Source of the DNA: Flavobacteriales bacterium
GTDB lineage: Bacteria; Bacteroidota; Bacteroidia; Flavobacteriales; UA16
Length of the DNA: 31,112 bases
Reading direction: 5' to 3'
NCBI GenBank assembly: GCA_028141885.1
Contig: JAOIQU010000016.1
Coordinates: forward strand, 1 to 31,112
In this document: piece by piece, positions 14,206-23,400 of the stretch
Layout: each line of letters opens with the position of its first letter
How positions within the stretch are numbered: position 1 is the first letter of the stretch
Made by a program: the position numbers and the translations under genes
The notes under the pieces: generated by a model
The model's database searches: none
Told to the model about the DNA's origin: nothing
Seen by the model: the letters and a program-made list of their open reading frames with translations, nothing else

Positions 14206-16698
14206 TCAGAATCGCGTCGAGAGCGTCACACGGAGGTTCCGACCTGGGGCAGACATGCCTGACCCAAACGTGCGGTAATGCACGTCCAGGAGATTCAGCG
14301 CCGACACGCGAAATTCCAAGTCGTCTGTCACACGAATGGTGCCTTCCACATTGAACGTGGCCCATCTTGGAGTGCCCTCAGGCAACGCCTCTTGAAGGTT
14401 GTCAGTAGCGCCAGGACCATAAGCGTCAGCGCGTTTGGCCAAAGCGTACTGCATGGAGGCCGACCAACGCGTCCAAGACCCCTTGCGAGACAACTCCACC
14501 ACCCCAAACGTTGGAGGAATGTGCGACAGAGAAGTCGACGAGTCGAGGCTGTTTCCCTTCGTCCAATTGATCACGCTCCGAAGTGAGGTCTTGGGCCATA
14601 GTTTGCCCGTGACTTCCAACCTGGCGCCCCGCACCCATGCCCGATCCACATTCTGGTTCATTTGGATGCGTGCCGTGTCTCCATCGATGATCAAAGTCGT
14701 GTCCCCATTCAACGTCGCGTTGACCTGAACAATGGCGTCATTCCACAAGCTTCCGAAGGCAGCCGCTTGAACGCGAAGGACGTCTGAATTGGGTTTCAGC
14801 GACCACGTCAGATCTTGCTCTGCGGTGGTCAGATATTCAGGCGCCAAATCCACATTGGGCACAAGGACAAATCCGTTCTTCTCGCGAACCTTCCCCACGT
14901 CGTCGACGTTGGGATGACGAAATCCCGTGGCCACAGAACTCAGGCTGGCCCAATGCGGAGACCACCGAGCAGACCAGGATGCGTTGCCTGTCAACGCGCC
15001 CCCTGATTGATCGAATTGCTGGGTGGGCAATCGCATCCACGTTGAATCTTCAAAGGTGGCACGCACAGCGGCATGGCTGTACCTCAATCCCGCACGCAAC
15101 GTCCGCTGGCCCCAACTCCGACGGGCAGCACCAAACGCCCCAAACGTCCCCATGGTCGACCCTCCGTCTGCATAGCGGGTCCAATCAGGGGCGGTCCGCC
15201 CTGTTTCAATGTCCATGCCTGTGGCTGTGGATTCCACGTCGTTCCATTGGGCATCCAAACCGGACTCCCAATGCCATTCGCCGCGATGACCGCGTAAAAC
15301 AGAATTCAGTCCCCACACGTCCAGATTCTCCAACTGGGTGACACGCCAATCCTGACCAAAACGGCGCTTGATCCGCGATTCTTGGATCTTTTGGAAACTC
15401 GCGGTGGTCGCCCATATGGGGCCTCTTGGCAACGGAAACACGGTCGTCGCCGCCACAAGCGTGCGCTCCTGTGGGCCGTAAAACCACTCAGCCCATTTGG
15501 GCAGTCCGTTCACCTCGTCGTTGTAAGTGTCAAACCGGGGCACATCAGATGTGGTACTGTGCTGCACATTCAAGTCCACGTGGCCGGACGACAGGCGCAC
15601 GCGCATTCGTTGTTGGAGGTCCCACTGGTCGTAACCCGTCGGCACCTGAACCTTTGGGTTTGGATTGGAAATCAACGTGTCGCGACCCTCCATGCGTTCG
15701 ACCACAAACGGAACCAAGCCCCACGTGCTGTCGCCGTGTGTTCGGTTGGCTCCCATGCGCAAATCCCCAAACGACCGACGCGACACGCTTGTCAGCGATG
15801 TCCAACGGGACTGTTTCATTTCGACGTGGGCGTGTCCTGCCCACCCCCCATTGACCGTCGACATTTGTCCCACAACTTGACCGTCCACTTCAAATCCCCC
15901 CTGACTGAACGCCGGGCGGCGGGTCAAAAAATGAACCACACCACCGAGGGCATCACTGCCATACATCACGCTGCTCGGACCCATGACCACCTGCGTTTGT
16001 GCGATGGCAAACGGATCCAGAGTTCCTGCATTTTGAAGGTGGCCAGATCGATAGATTGCGTTGTTCATGCGCACGCCGTCAACCACCAGCAACACGCGAT
16101 TGGCCTCAAAGCCTCGTAGGACCGGGCTGATCCCGCCTTGTTGGCTCATCTGCAAATGAACTTGTCCTGAGTTTTGGAGCAAATCGCCTGTGGTTTCAAC
16201 CGTGACGACGGGTGATTTCACCGCCATTCGGTCCAATTGAGATACGCTGGCCATCATCAACGCTCCTGACACTTCAGCATTGGATTGAACCACGACCTCC
16301 TCAATTTCAAAGGTTGTGGGCACCAACTCGACGTTGAGCAACGTTTGCGCACCAGGAACAACGGTGAGCATCTCGTAACCCATGGATTGGATTCGCAACG
16401 TGTCGTTGGCGCCCCACACCGACAGCGACACTTGTCCTTGGGCATTGGCGACCGCAGCTTGACCTGTGTTGGTGTTGAGAACGGTTGCAAAGGGAACAGG
16501 TGCGCCATTGCTTTGAATCACCAGTTGCGGTGGTGTTGTGATCGACTCCGTTGAAGCCTCCGTCCGTTGCTTGACAGGCGCCTTCGACCCTGTCGACGGT
16601 TGCTGAGCGTAGGCCCCATTCGCCCATGCGAAACACAGGTAGGCAAGCACCAGCGTGGCTGGGACCAGCCGTTCATGCAAATAGGGCTTCCAAAACAT
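14206..16698 (-). CDS. TonB-dependent outer-membrane receptor
   Basis: This 830-residue outer-membrane transporter has a signal peptide (about 1-31, cleaved after GAYA). A carboxypeptidase-regulatory-like beta domain follows (about 58-130, GAPVPFATVLNTNTG through IQSMGYEML), as is common in Bacteroidota receptors. The plug domain begins near EIEEVVV (a possible TonB-interacting segment) and contains SPVLRGFEANRVLLVVDGVRMNN and the signature GPSSVMYGSDALGGVVHF. The C-terminal ~550 residues form the 22-strand barrel, ending in RVTLSTRF with the terminal Phe typical of BAM substrates. The substrate cannot be assigned; the plug resembles siderophore/heme/vitamin receptors rather than the SusC type, and no SusD gene is adjacent. 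The start overlaps the last 26 bases of recO, indicating co-transcription. Confidence 0.93.
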   Translation of the reverse strand: MFWKPYLHERLVPATLVLAYLCFAWANGAYAQQPSTGSKAPVKQRTEASTESITTPPQLVIQSNGAPVPFATVLNTNTGQAAVANAQGQVSLSVWGANDTLRIQSMGYEMLTVVPGAQTLLNVELVPTTFEIEEVVVQSNAEVSGALMMASVSQLDRMAVKSPVVTVETTGDLLQNSGQVHLQMSQQGGISPVLRGFEANRVLLVVDGVRMNNAIYRSGHLQNAGTLDPFAIAQTQVVMGPSSVMYGSDALGGVVHFLTRRPAFSQGGFEVDGQVVGQMSTVNGGWAGHAHVEMKQSRWTSLTSVSRRSFGDLRMGANRTHGDSTWGLVPFVVERMEGRDTLISNPNPKVQVPTGYDQWDLQQRMRVRLSSGHVDLNVQHSTTSDVPRFDTYNDEVNGLPKWAEWFYGPQERTLVAATTVFPLPRGPIWATTASFQKIQESRIKRRFGQDWRVTQLENLDVWGLNSVLRGHRGEWHWESGLDAQWNDVESTATGMDIETGRTAPDWTRYADGGSTMGTFGAFGAARRSWGQRTLRAGLRYSHAAVRATFEDSTWMRLPTQQFDQSGGALTGNASWSARWSPHWASLSSVATGFRHPNVDDVGKVREKNGFVLVPNVDLAPEYLTTAEQDLTWSLKPNSDVLRVQAAAFGSLWNDAIVQVNATLNGDTTLIIDGDTARIQMNQNVDRAWVRGARLEVTGKLWPKTSLRSVINWTKGNSLDSSTSLSHIPPTFGVVELSRKGSWTRWSASMQYALAKRADAYGPGATDNLQEALPEGTPRWATFNVEGTIRVTDDLEFRVSALNLLDVHYRTFGSGMSAPGRNLRVTLSTRF

Positions 16699-17401
16699 CG
16701 TAGCTCTTCAATTCTCTCGATTTTCCCAATTGCGCCTGCACAAATCGGTGGGCACCCAGGACGAGTGCTTTTCGCCGATCGCGAGGCCAATTCAAGCGGT
16801 GCACAGCACCAAACTCCATGCCAACAATCTCTCTCATGCCCTTGACCGTGGCGGCATCCATGGCCGTTTTGGGGGCCAATTCCTCAGGCACGTATTCCCC
16901 CGTCGCAATGTCGAAGGGCGATTCGTTCGTTGGCGGTTCTTCCGGCAACAACCCCAAAGCCGAAACGAAATCAGCCATGAACTTGACATGAATCCACTGG
17001 ATTTCTGCAGCCGTCTCCAGCCAGTCTGCCGCTTGACGGGCCAGATGAAACACCTCAGGCGCTGGTGCACCCTCCTCCAAGCTCGTCGAAAGCACCTCGG
17101 CGATGAAAAATCCAACAGCAGAACGGGCAGGTTCGCGTCGATACGCCAACTGAGGTGCCCCCCGCTTCCAATCCCTGCCTGACCAAAGCCCGCCGCTTTT
17201 GGGTTGACGCAAATCCACCACCTCCACAATGGCCATCGGATGCCACAACGCCTTGGACTTGGATGCATTGGGGACCCACAACGGCACCACGCCATGCGCC
17301 TCGGTCAGCAACCGCACAATCCTGCTTCGATCGCCGTAAGCCACGCCACCCACCACGACGGCTGGCGGCAGATTGTGGGTTTGAGCCGAGGTTTTTTGCA
17401 T
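16673..17401 (-). CDS. recO: DNA repair protein RecO
   Basis: This 242-residue recombination mediator acts with RecR (and RecF) to load RecA on SSB-coated DNA during gap repair. The N-terminal OB-fold reads AVVVGGVAYGDRSRIVRLLTEAHG, then LWHPMAIVEVVDL, matching RecO. The C-terminal helical part contains GYVPEELA-like and HRFVQAQLGKSRELKSYDVL segments. Zinc-finger cysteines found in some RecO proteins are absent, as in many Bacteroidota. The ATG at 17401 was chosen because the family starts about 15 residues before YGD and because an exact TAnnTTTG box lies 6 bases upstream; an upstream in-frame start at 17440 would add 13 residues and would swallow that box. It is transcribed divergently from ispG. 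The TonB receptor gene overlaps its 3' end. Confidence 0.9.
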   Translation of the reverse strand: MQKTSAQTHNLPPAVVVGGVAYGDRSRIVRLLTEAHGVVPLWVPNASKSKALWHPMAIVEVVDLRQPKSGGLWSGRDWKRGAPQLAYRREPARSAVGFFIAEVLSTSLEEGAPAPEVFHLARQAADWLETAAEIQWIHVKFMADFVSALGLLPEEPPTNESPFDIATGEYVPEELAPKTAMDAATVKGMREIVGMEFGAVHRLNWPRDRRKALVLGAHRFVQAQLGKSRELKSYDVLEALFA

Positions 17402-17407
17402 GCCCGT

Positions 17408-17415
17408 CAAAAGTA
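17408..17415 (-). promoter_or_regulatory. Candidate -7 element of recO
   Basis: On the minus strand TACTTTTG matches TAnnTTTG exactly and is separated by six bases (ACGGGC) from the recO ATG at 17401. It predicts a leader of about one to three bases and supports the shorter recO start. Confidence 0.55.
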
Positions 17416-17453
17416 CGGGGGCCTCTTGGACAACATCCACCCTTGCCGTCGGT

Positions 17454-17461
17454 TATCTTCA
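17454..17461 (+). promoter_or_regulatory. Candidate -7 element of ispG
   Basis: TATCTTCA lies 16 bases before the ispG ATG and matches TAnnTTCG except for the final base. It is back to back with the recO box; the two -7 elements are 38 bases apart. Confidence 0.42.
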
Positions 17462-17477
17462 CATCGGAACCTGAAAG

Positions 17478-19442
17478 ATGACACAGAAAGCCTACTGCCC
17501 CGACGCCTTCAATTATCAACGTCGCGTCACCCGAGAGGTGAAGGTCGGCGCCCTGGGTTTGGGCGGAGACCAACCCATCCGGGTGCAATCCATGACCACA
17601 ACCGACACCATGGATGTGCCGGGCACAGTGGCGCAGAGCGTCCGAATGATTGAAGCAGGGTGCGAATTGGTTCGCATCACAGCTCCGAGCAAGCGAGACG
17701 CAGAAAGCTTGGGACAGATCGCCGCTGAACTTCGGTCTGCAGGGCACAACACACCTCTGGTTGCGGACATCCACTTCACCCCCAACGCGGCAGAAATCGC
17801 AGCCGACCACGTGGAAAAAATCCGGGTCAACCCCGGCAATTATGCGGACAAGAAGCGATTCGAAAACCTCGAATACACCGACGAGAGCTACGCGGAGGAA
17901 CTCGTGCGCATCCGAGAAAAATTCACGCCGCTCGTGTGGAAATGCAAGGAGCTCGGTCGAGCCATGCGGATTGGAACCAACCATGGGTCGCTGTCCGACC
18001 GCATCATGAGCCGTTACGGAGACACACCCATGGGCATGGTCGAAAGCGCATTGGAGTTTCTGCGCATTTGCGTGGACGAAGAGTACCGCGATGTCGTGGT
18101 GTCCATGAAGTCATCCAACCCCCAGGTGATGGTCCAAGCTTACCGGCTCTTGGTGGCAAGGATGAACGAAGAGGACATGCATTTCCCGCTGCACCTCGGC
18201 GTCACAGAAGCAGGTGATGGAGAAGATGGCCGAATCAAATCGGCGCTCGGCATTGGAACCCTGCTCGAAGACGGCTTGGGCGATACCGTACGCGTCAGTT
18301 TGACCGAAGAGCCGGAAGCGGAAATGCCGGTGGGACGCATGTTGGTCGAGCGCTACGAGAACCGAGAAACCCACGACCCCATCGCACCCGTCGACGCTTC
18401 GCCCAATCCTTTTGAATACACCCGCAGAGCGTGTCACGAAGTGGACAACGTGGGCGGCAAGCACGTGCCTGTCGTCGTTCACACTTTGCGGCTGGAAGAC
18501 ATCGAGCCCTCAAGTTTGTATGGTGCTGGATGCCGCTACAGCGTTCCCCTCGACAAGTGGAGCCTCACCGATGCAGCATGCGATGTGGTGTACGCCCAAG
18601 GGCGGCCTTTGACATTTGAATTGCCCGGCACCTTGACTGTGCTGATGGACGCCGCGGCCTGGCTGGCGTTGGACAACGTGCCTGCCAGACACCAACCCCT
18701 TTGGAATGCGGCAGACGAATGGACATCCCTGCCCGAACCCCAAGCTGGGGTGGTCCATTGGGTCCGAGTGAAACGAGCCCAGGTCCAGCCTGCACTGAAG
18801 TCACGTGTCGTCGATACGCAAGGACAAATGAGGCGGGACGTGATTTGGGTCGTCGAAACCGACAACGCCCATGCCATGGTCGACTTGCGCACCACTGTGC
18901 TTGCGCTCGACGTCCTGGGTTGTCCTGCGCCAGTGGTGCTTCGTCGCACTTGGAACGGCCTCGACGACGAGCGCCTGGCGCTGCAAGCCGCCACCGATTT
19001 GGGCGGACCCATGATCGATGGACTCGGGGACGGCATTTGGATCGACGCGCCTGAAACGGCCCTGGCCAAACGCAACACCATGGCCTTCGGCATCCTTCAA
19101 GCCGCCCGAACCCGCATCAGTAAAACCGAATACATCAGTTGTCCGAGTTGCGGACGGACGTTGTTTGACCTTCAAGAAACCACGGCCAAAATCCGTGCAG
19201 TCACCCATCATCTGAAAGGCGTCAAAATTGGCATCATGGGATGCATTGTCAACGGCCCTGGGGAGATGGCGGACGCCGATTACGGCTATGTGGGCACGGG
19301 ACCTGGCAAAATCACGCTCTACAAGGAGAAAGAAGTGGTTCGCAGAAACGTTCCCGAGGACGAGGCCGTCGACGCCCTCATCGACCTCATTCGAGAACAT
19401 GGGGACTGGGTGGAAGCGCCAGAAATGGATCTAGCGGGGTGA
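17478..19442 (+). CDS. ispG: 4-hydroxy-3-methylbut-2-enyl-diphosphate synthase, long form
   Basis: This 654-residue IspG (GcpE) converts MEcPP to HMBPP, the penultimate MEP-pathway step. It is the long three-domain form with an extra central domain, as in Bacteroidota, Chlamydiae and plants, rather than the roughly 370-residue form of E. coli. The N-terminal TIM barrel starts VKVGALGLGGDQPIRVQSMTTT-like and includes RITAPSKRDAES and VADIHFTPNAA. The insert covers roughly 280-500. The C-terminal domain holds the 4Fe-4S ligands Cys555 and Cys558 (SCPSCG), Cys589 (GCIVNGPGE) and Glu596. All ligands are present, so the enzyme should be active. The ATG at 17478 gives the usual family N-terminus. 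It converges with lspA, with only 10 bases between the stop codons and no obvious terminator. Confidence 0.96.
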   Translation: MTQKAYCPDAFNYQRRVTREVKVGALGLGGDQPIRVQSMTTTDTMDVPGTVAQSVRMIEAGCELVRITAPSKRDAESLGQIAAELRSAGHNTPLVADIHFTPNAAEIAADHVEKIRVNPGNYADKKRFENLEYTDESYAEELVRIREKFTPLVWKCKELGRAMRIGTNHGSLSDRIMSRYGDTPMGMVESALEFLRICVDEEYRDVVVSMKSSNPQVMVQAYRLLVARMNEEDMHFPLHLGVTEAGDGEDGRIKSALGIGTLLEDGLGDTVRVSLTEEPEAEMPVGRMLVERYENRETHDPIAPVDASPNPFEYTRRACHEVDNVGGKHVPVVVHTLRLEDIEPSSLYGAGCRYSVPLDKWSLTDAACDVVYAQGRPLTFELPGTLTVLMDAAAWLALDNVPARHQPLWNAADEWTSLPEPQAGVVHWVRVKRAQVQPALKSRVVDTQGQMRRDVIWVVETDNAHAMVDLRTTVLALDVLGCPAPVVLRRTWNGLDDERLALQAATDLGGPMIDGLGDGIWIDAPETALAKRNTMAFGILQAARTRISKTEYISCPSCGRTLFDLQETTAKIRAVTHHLKGVKIGIMGCIVNGPGEMADADYGYVGTGPGKITLYKEKEVVRRNVPEDEAVDALIDLIREHGDWVEAPEMDLAG

Positions 19443-19452
19443 TCCGCTGCCG

Positions 19453-20061
19453 TCAGTTCACGGACGGGAAATACTTCTTCTGATTCAGCAGCATCCAAAT
19501 GACGCTGACTGAGATGGCCGCATCCGCGAGGTTCCAAATCGGCGGAAACACCTCACGTCCTGCCAGTGACTCGAATGGAAACCACGATGGCCAGGTGACG
19601 ACAAAATGGAACATGTCCACCACGTTGCCTTGGAACCAAGGCGCGTACCCGCCGTGTTCCGGCATCCACTGCGCCAGCGTTCCCCATCCGGAACGGCCAA
19701 AAAAGCGGCCATAGACCGCACTGTCAATGATGTTGCCCAACGCCCCCGCCCAGACAAATGTCAAGCTGTACAGCAGGCCACGTGGTGCTTCTTCATTCAC
19801 GCGACGGGAGATGTACACGCCAATGGCCACTGCGGCGATGAGGCGAAACCCCGTCAAAAATAACTTGCCCGTCACCCCGGGCAGCGCCCAACCGAACGCC
19901 ATGCCTTCGTTCTCAATGAACTGCAGCTCCAACAGACCCGGAACAAAGTCCATACGTTGACCCACGGTGAATGAGGTCTTGACCCACACTTTGATCGCTT
20001 GATCGATGGCCAACACCGGCAGGAGGACCCGCCAAACAAGTTGAGACAGCGTTGGGGTCAC
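19453..20061 (-). CDS. lspA: Lipoprotein signal peptidase (GTG start)
   Basis: This 202-residue inner-membrane aspartyl peptidase removes signal peptides from diacylglyceryl-modified prolipoproteins. Transmembrane segments are visible near the N-terminus, at about 65-85, around 95-112 and at the C-terminus. The catalytic aspartates are Asp113 (GNIIDSAVYG) and Asp180 (NLADAAISV). The NEGMAFGW block near 51-58 is the family substrate motif. About 65 residues separate the two Asp regions, much more than in E. coli LspA; this insertion, with the FQGNVVDMFHF segment, is usual in Bacteroidota. The start is GTG, overlapping the dksA-like stop as GTGA, so translation is probably coupled. Likely substrates within the window include GldH and the lipoproteins at 7676 and 30608. 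Confidence 0.94.
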   Translation of the reverse strand: MTPTLSQLVWRVLLPVLAIDQAIKVWVKTSFTVGQRMDFVPGLLELQFIENEGMAFGWALPGVTGKLFLTGFRLIAAVAIGVYISRRVNEEAPRGLLYSLTFVWAGALGNIIDSAVYGRFFGRSGWGTLAQWMPEHGGYAPWFQGNVVDMFHFVVTWPSWFPFESLAGREVFPPIWNLADAAISVSVIWMLLNQKKYFPSVN

Positions 20062-20429
20062 TGGCGCTGCTTCGCTTCAATGGAAAGCGTGGCGTGAGGC
20101 ACCAGTCGGAGACGCTCCTTGGGGATGAGCTTGTTGGTCACACGGCAAACGCCGTACGTCTTGTTCTTGATGCGCAGCAACGCATTTTCCAAGCTCTGGA
20201 TGAACTTCTGCTGTCGAGCGGCCAACTGGGCCGTCTCTTCTCGGCTCATCGTCTCGGAGCCGTCTTCCATCATTTTGAAGGTCGGCGCGGTGTCCTCCGT
20301 GCTGTTGTCATCGCGGTGAGACAACGAACGCTGGAGTTGGTCCAAATCTTCCCTCGCACTGGCAAGTTTGTCGTGGATCAAGGCCTCGAATTCTTTGAGG
20401 TCCTTGTCGGAGTAGCGCAATTCAGCCAT
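20058..20429 (-). CDS. DksA/TraR-family protein with degenerate zinc finger
   Basis: This 123-residue protein has an N-terminal coiled-coil (about 8-85) with paired acidic residues near its tip, and a C-terminal DksA-like finger (KTYGVCRVTNKLIPKERLRLVPHATL). The finger keeps only one of the four usual Cys: CxxC reads CRVT, and the second pair reads PHAT. Zinc binding is therefore doubtful, although the fold appears preserved; I recall the same degeneration in other Bacteroidota homologues. DksA proteins bind the RNA polymerase secondary channel and modulate rRNA and stress promoters, often with ppGpp. Whether this one does so is inference. It lies 25 bases behind ileS and overlaps lspA by four bases; the ileS-dksA-lspA order is common in the phylum. 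Confidence 0.88.
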   Translation of the reverse strand: MAELRYSDKDLKEFEALIHDKLASAREDLDQLQRSLSHRDDNSTEDTAPTFKMMEDGSETMSREETAQLAARQQKFIQSLENALLRIKNKTYGVCRVTNKLIPKERLRLVPHATLSIEAKQRQ

Positions 20430-20454
20430 GTCTGATCGTCAAGTGTGCTTCAAT

Positions 20455-23400
20455 TCAGCATTTGTCAACCTGAGCCCAAACCGAAGCACCATCTTCGAGC
20501 TGCAGGGGTTCGCCGGATTCTTCCTCTGTCCATTGCACGTCGTCCGCCAGCGTTTCCGTCCGAATATAGTCCAAATTGGCCTCGAGTGCACGACGAATGT
20601 TGTCGTCGGCATGGACAGTCAGATGAATGCGATCCGTGATCTCCAAATCCGCGTCTTTGCGCAAGTTTTGGACCCGGTTCACAAGCTCACGTGACAATCC
20701 CTCCGCACGCAATGCATCGTCGAGATTCACGTCCAAGGCGACCGTCACACCGGAATCGCTGGAGACCAGCCAACCCGGGATGTCCTCGGTTTGGATGGTC
20801 ACGTGGGCTGTGGTCAGTTCGACGTTGCCTTGTCCATCGCCTGGGTCAAGAGAGAGCGTACCTTCCCGCTCGAGCTGGGACACGTCCGACGACGACAGGG
20901 AGCCAATGGCTGCGGCCACGGCCTTCATTCGCGGTCCCATCGCCCGTCCCAACGCTTTGAAATCGGCCTTGGCCCTCTTCACGAAGGCACTGTCGTCACG
21001 CAAAATTTCCACCTCCTTCACGTTGACCTCACTGCGCACGAGGGCTGAAATGGCATCAAGGTGTGCCGCTGTGGCGTCGTCAAGCGCGGGCACCATGATG
21101 CGGCGCAACGGCTGACGAACCCGGATTTTTTCCCGTTTACGCAAACTCAACACCTGCGAGGACAATTGGCGTGCCAGGGCCATTCGGGCTTCGAGAGCCT
21201 CGTCCCTTTGGGCTTGGTCGCTCTCCGGGAACAGCGCCAAGTGAACAGAACCGGTGTCGCCCGTCACATCGCGGTGCAGCCGGTCCATGTAAAACGGCGC
21301 AATGGGCGAACCGAGGATGGCCACCGTGCTGAGGCACGTGCTCAAGGTTTGGTAGGCGCTCTGCTTGTCCGCGTTCATGTCGCCCTTCCAGAAGCGGCGG
21401 CGGCTCAAACGTACGTGCCAGTTGCTGAGCTCATCCACGACAAAATCCTGGATGGCACGTCCTGCACGGGTCGGTTCCAAATCGCTGAACGCTTGGTCGA
21501 CTTCCTCGATCAAGCCCTGCAAGCGACTCAAAATCCAACAGTCGATTTCTGGTCTCTCTGCGTAGGGCACTTCCGCCTCGCCACCTTGGTAACCGTCGGC
21601 GCCAGCATACAGCGCGAGGAAATTGTAGGTGTTGTGCAAGGTGCCAAAGAACTTGCGCTGCACTTCCCCGATACCCGCCACGTCGAACTTGAGGTTGTCC
21701 CACGGCTGTGCGTTGGTGATCATGTACCAACGAGTGGCATCTGGACCGTATTGGGCGAGTGTCTCAAAGGGGTCAACGGCGTTGCCGAGGCGCTTGGACA
21801 TTTTTTGGCCATTCTTGTCCAAGACCAAACCGTTGGACACCACGCGCTTGTACGCCACCTGGTCAAACACCATCGTCGAAATCGCGTGAAGGGTGTAGAA
21901 CCAACCACGGGTCTGGTCGACGCCTTCCGCGATGAAATCCGCCGGGTAGGCCGTGCCCGCTTCCACCTTCTCTTTGTTCTCGAAGGGGTAGTGCCATTGG
22001 GCGTAGGGCATGCTGCCGCTGTCAAACCAAACGTCAATCAAATCCGTCTCTCGGCGCATTGGACGCCCGTCGCTCGACACCAGCGTGACCGCGTCGACCA
22101 CATGCTTGTGCAGGTCCACTGCATCGTAATTCGCATCCGACATGTCTCCTGCGGTGAACTCCGCAAATGGATTGACCTCCATGACTCCAGCGTTCACGGC
22201 ATCGTCACACGCGGATTTGAGTTCTTCAATCGAGCCAATGCAACGCTCTTCATCCCCGTCTTCTGTGCGCCAAATCGGCAACGGGATGCCCCAAAAGCGA
22301 GAGCGGCTCAAATTCCAGTCGTTCACGTTTTCGAGCCACTTTCCAAAGCGACCAGTGCCCGTGCTTTCAGGCTTCCACGTGATCGTGTTGTTCAATTCGA
22401 TCATGCGTTCCTTCGCCGCGGTTGCGCGAATGAACCAGGAATCGAGGGGGTAGTACAGGATGGGTTTGTCGGTCCTCCAGCAGTGCGGATAGCTGTGCTC
22501 GTATTTCTCCACCTTGAACGCCTGTCCCCGTTCCTTGAGCAAAATCGCGATCTCCACGTCGACCGGCTTGTCGTCATCGGCAGCCGCCGTGTCGTACTCC
22601 GCTTTGACGTGCTTGCCCGCAAAGGGGCCCACACGGAATCGGCCCTGGAAATCGACCAATGGGACGCCATGGCCTGTGCCGTCTTCGACGAGCATCGCTG
22701 GGACGCCCGCGTCTTTGGCCACACGGGCGTCGTCGGCACCAAAGGTCGGTGCCGTGTGCACGATTCCCGTGCCGTCTTCGGTCGTGACAAAATCTCCTGG
22801 GATGACTTGGAACGCCGCCTCGGGCGAGTCCATGGGCACGGCCCAGTCCAAGAGTGCCTCGTAGCGCATACCGACGAGTTCACTCCCGTTCAACGTGGCC
22901 ACAACTTCGTGATCCGGCGCTTTCTTGTCCCCAAACTGTTTGGCCACAAGCGCCTCTGCCAAGACCACGTAACCCGGAGTTTCGGTGTACCGGTTGCTCG
23001 TTTTGACAATGGCATACGCGATGTTGGGCCCCACCGTCAACGCGGTGTTTGAAGGGAGCGTCCAAGGGGTGGTCGTCCAAGCCAAAAAGTCCACGGGCAA
23101 GCCGTCGTCCTCGACCCCAGCCTTGGCAAGCAATGCCGCTTTGGAGGCCTCGGTCGCTCGGAACTGCGCCACAATGGTGGTGTCCTTCACGTCTCGGTAA
23201 GTGCCCGGCTGGTTCAGTTCGTGAGAACTCAACCCCGTCCCCGCCATGGGGCTGTATGGTTGGATGGTGTAGCCCTTGTAGAGCATGCCCTTCTTGTGCA
23301 GTTGCGCCAACAACCACCACACCGATTCCATGTACTTGGTGTGGTACGTCACGTACGGGGCTTCCATGTCCACCCAGTAGCCCATTTGCCGCGTCAGCTC

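Noticed and set aside
19433..19448. AGCGG/CCGCT inverted repeat between the convergent ispG and lspA ends
   Set aside because: Five-base arms without T-runs; not a credible terminator.
21061..23052. 663-codon open frame on the plus strand opposite ileS
   Set aside because: Antisense shadow of a GC-rich, strongly biased gene; the translation is rich in His/Val/Arg with no domain pattern, and the other strand has clear IleRS motifs throughout.
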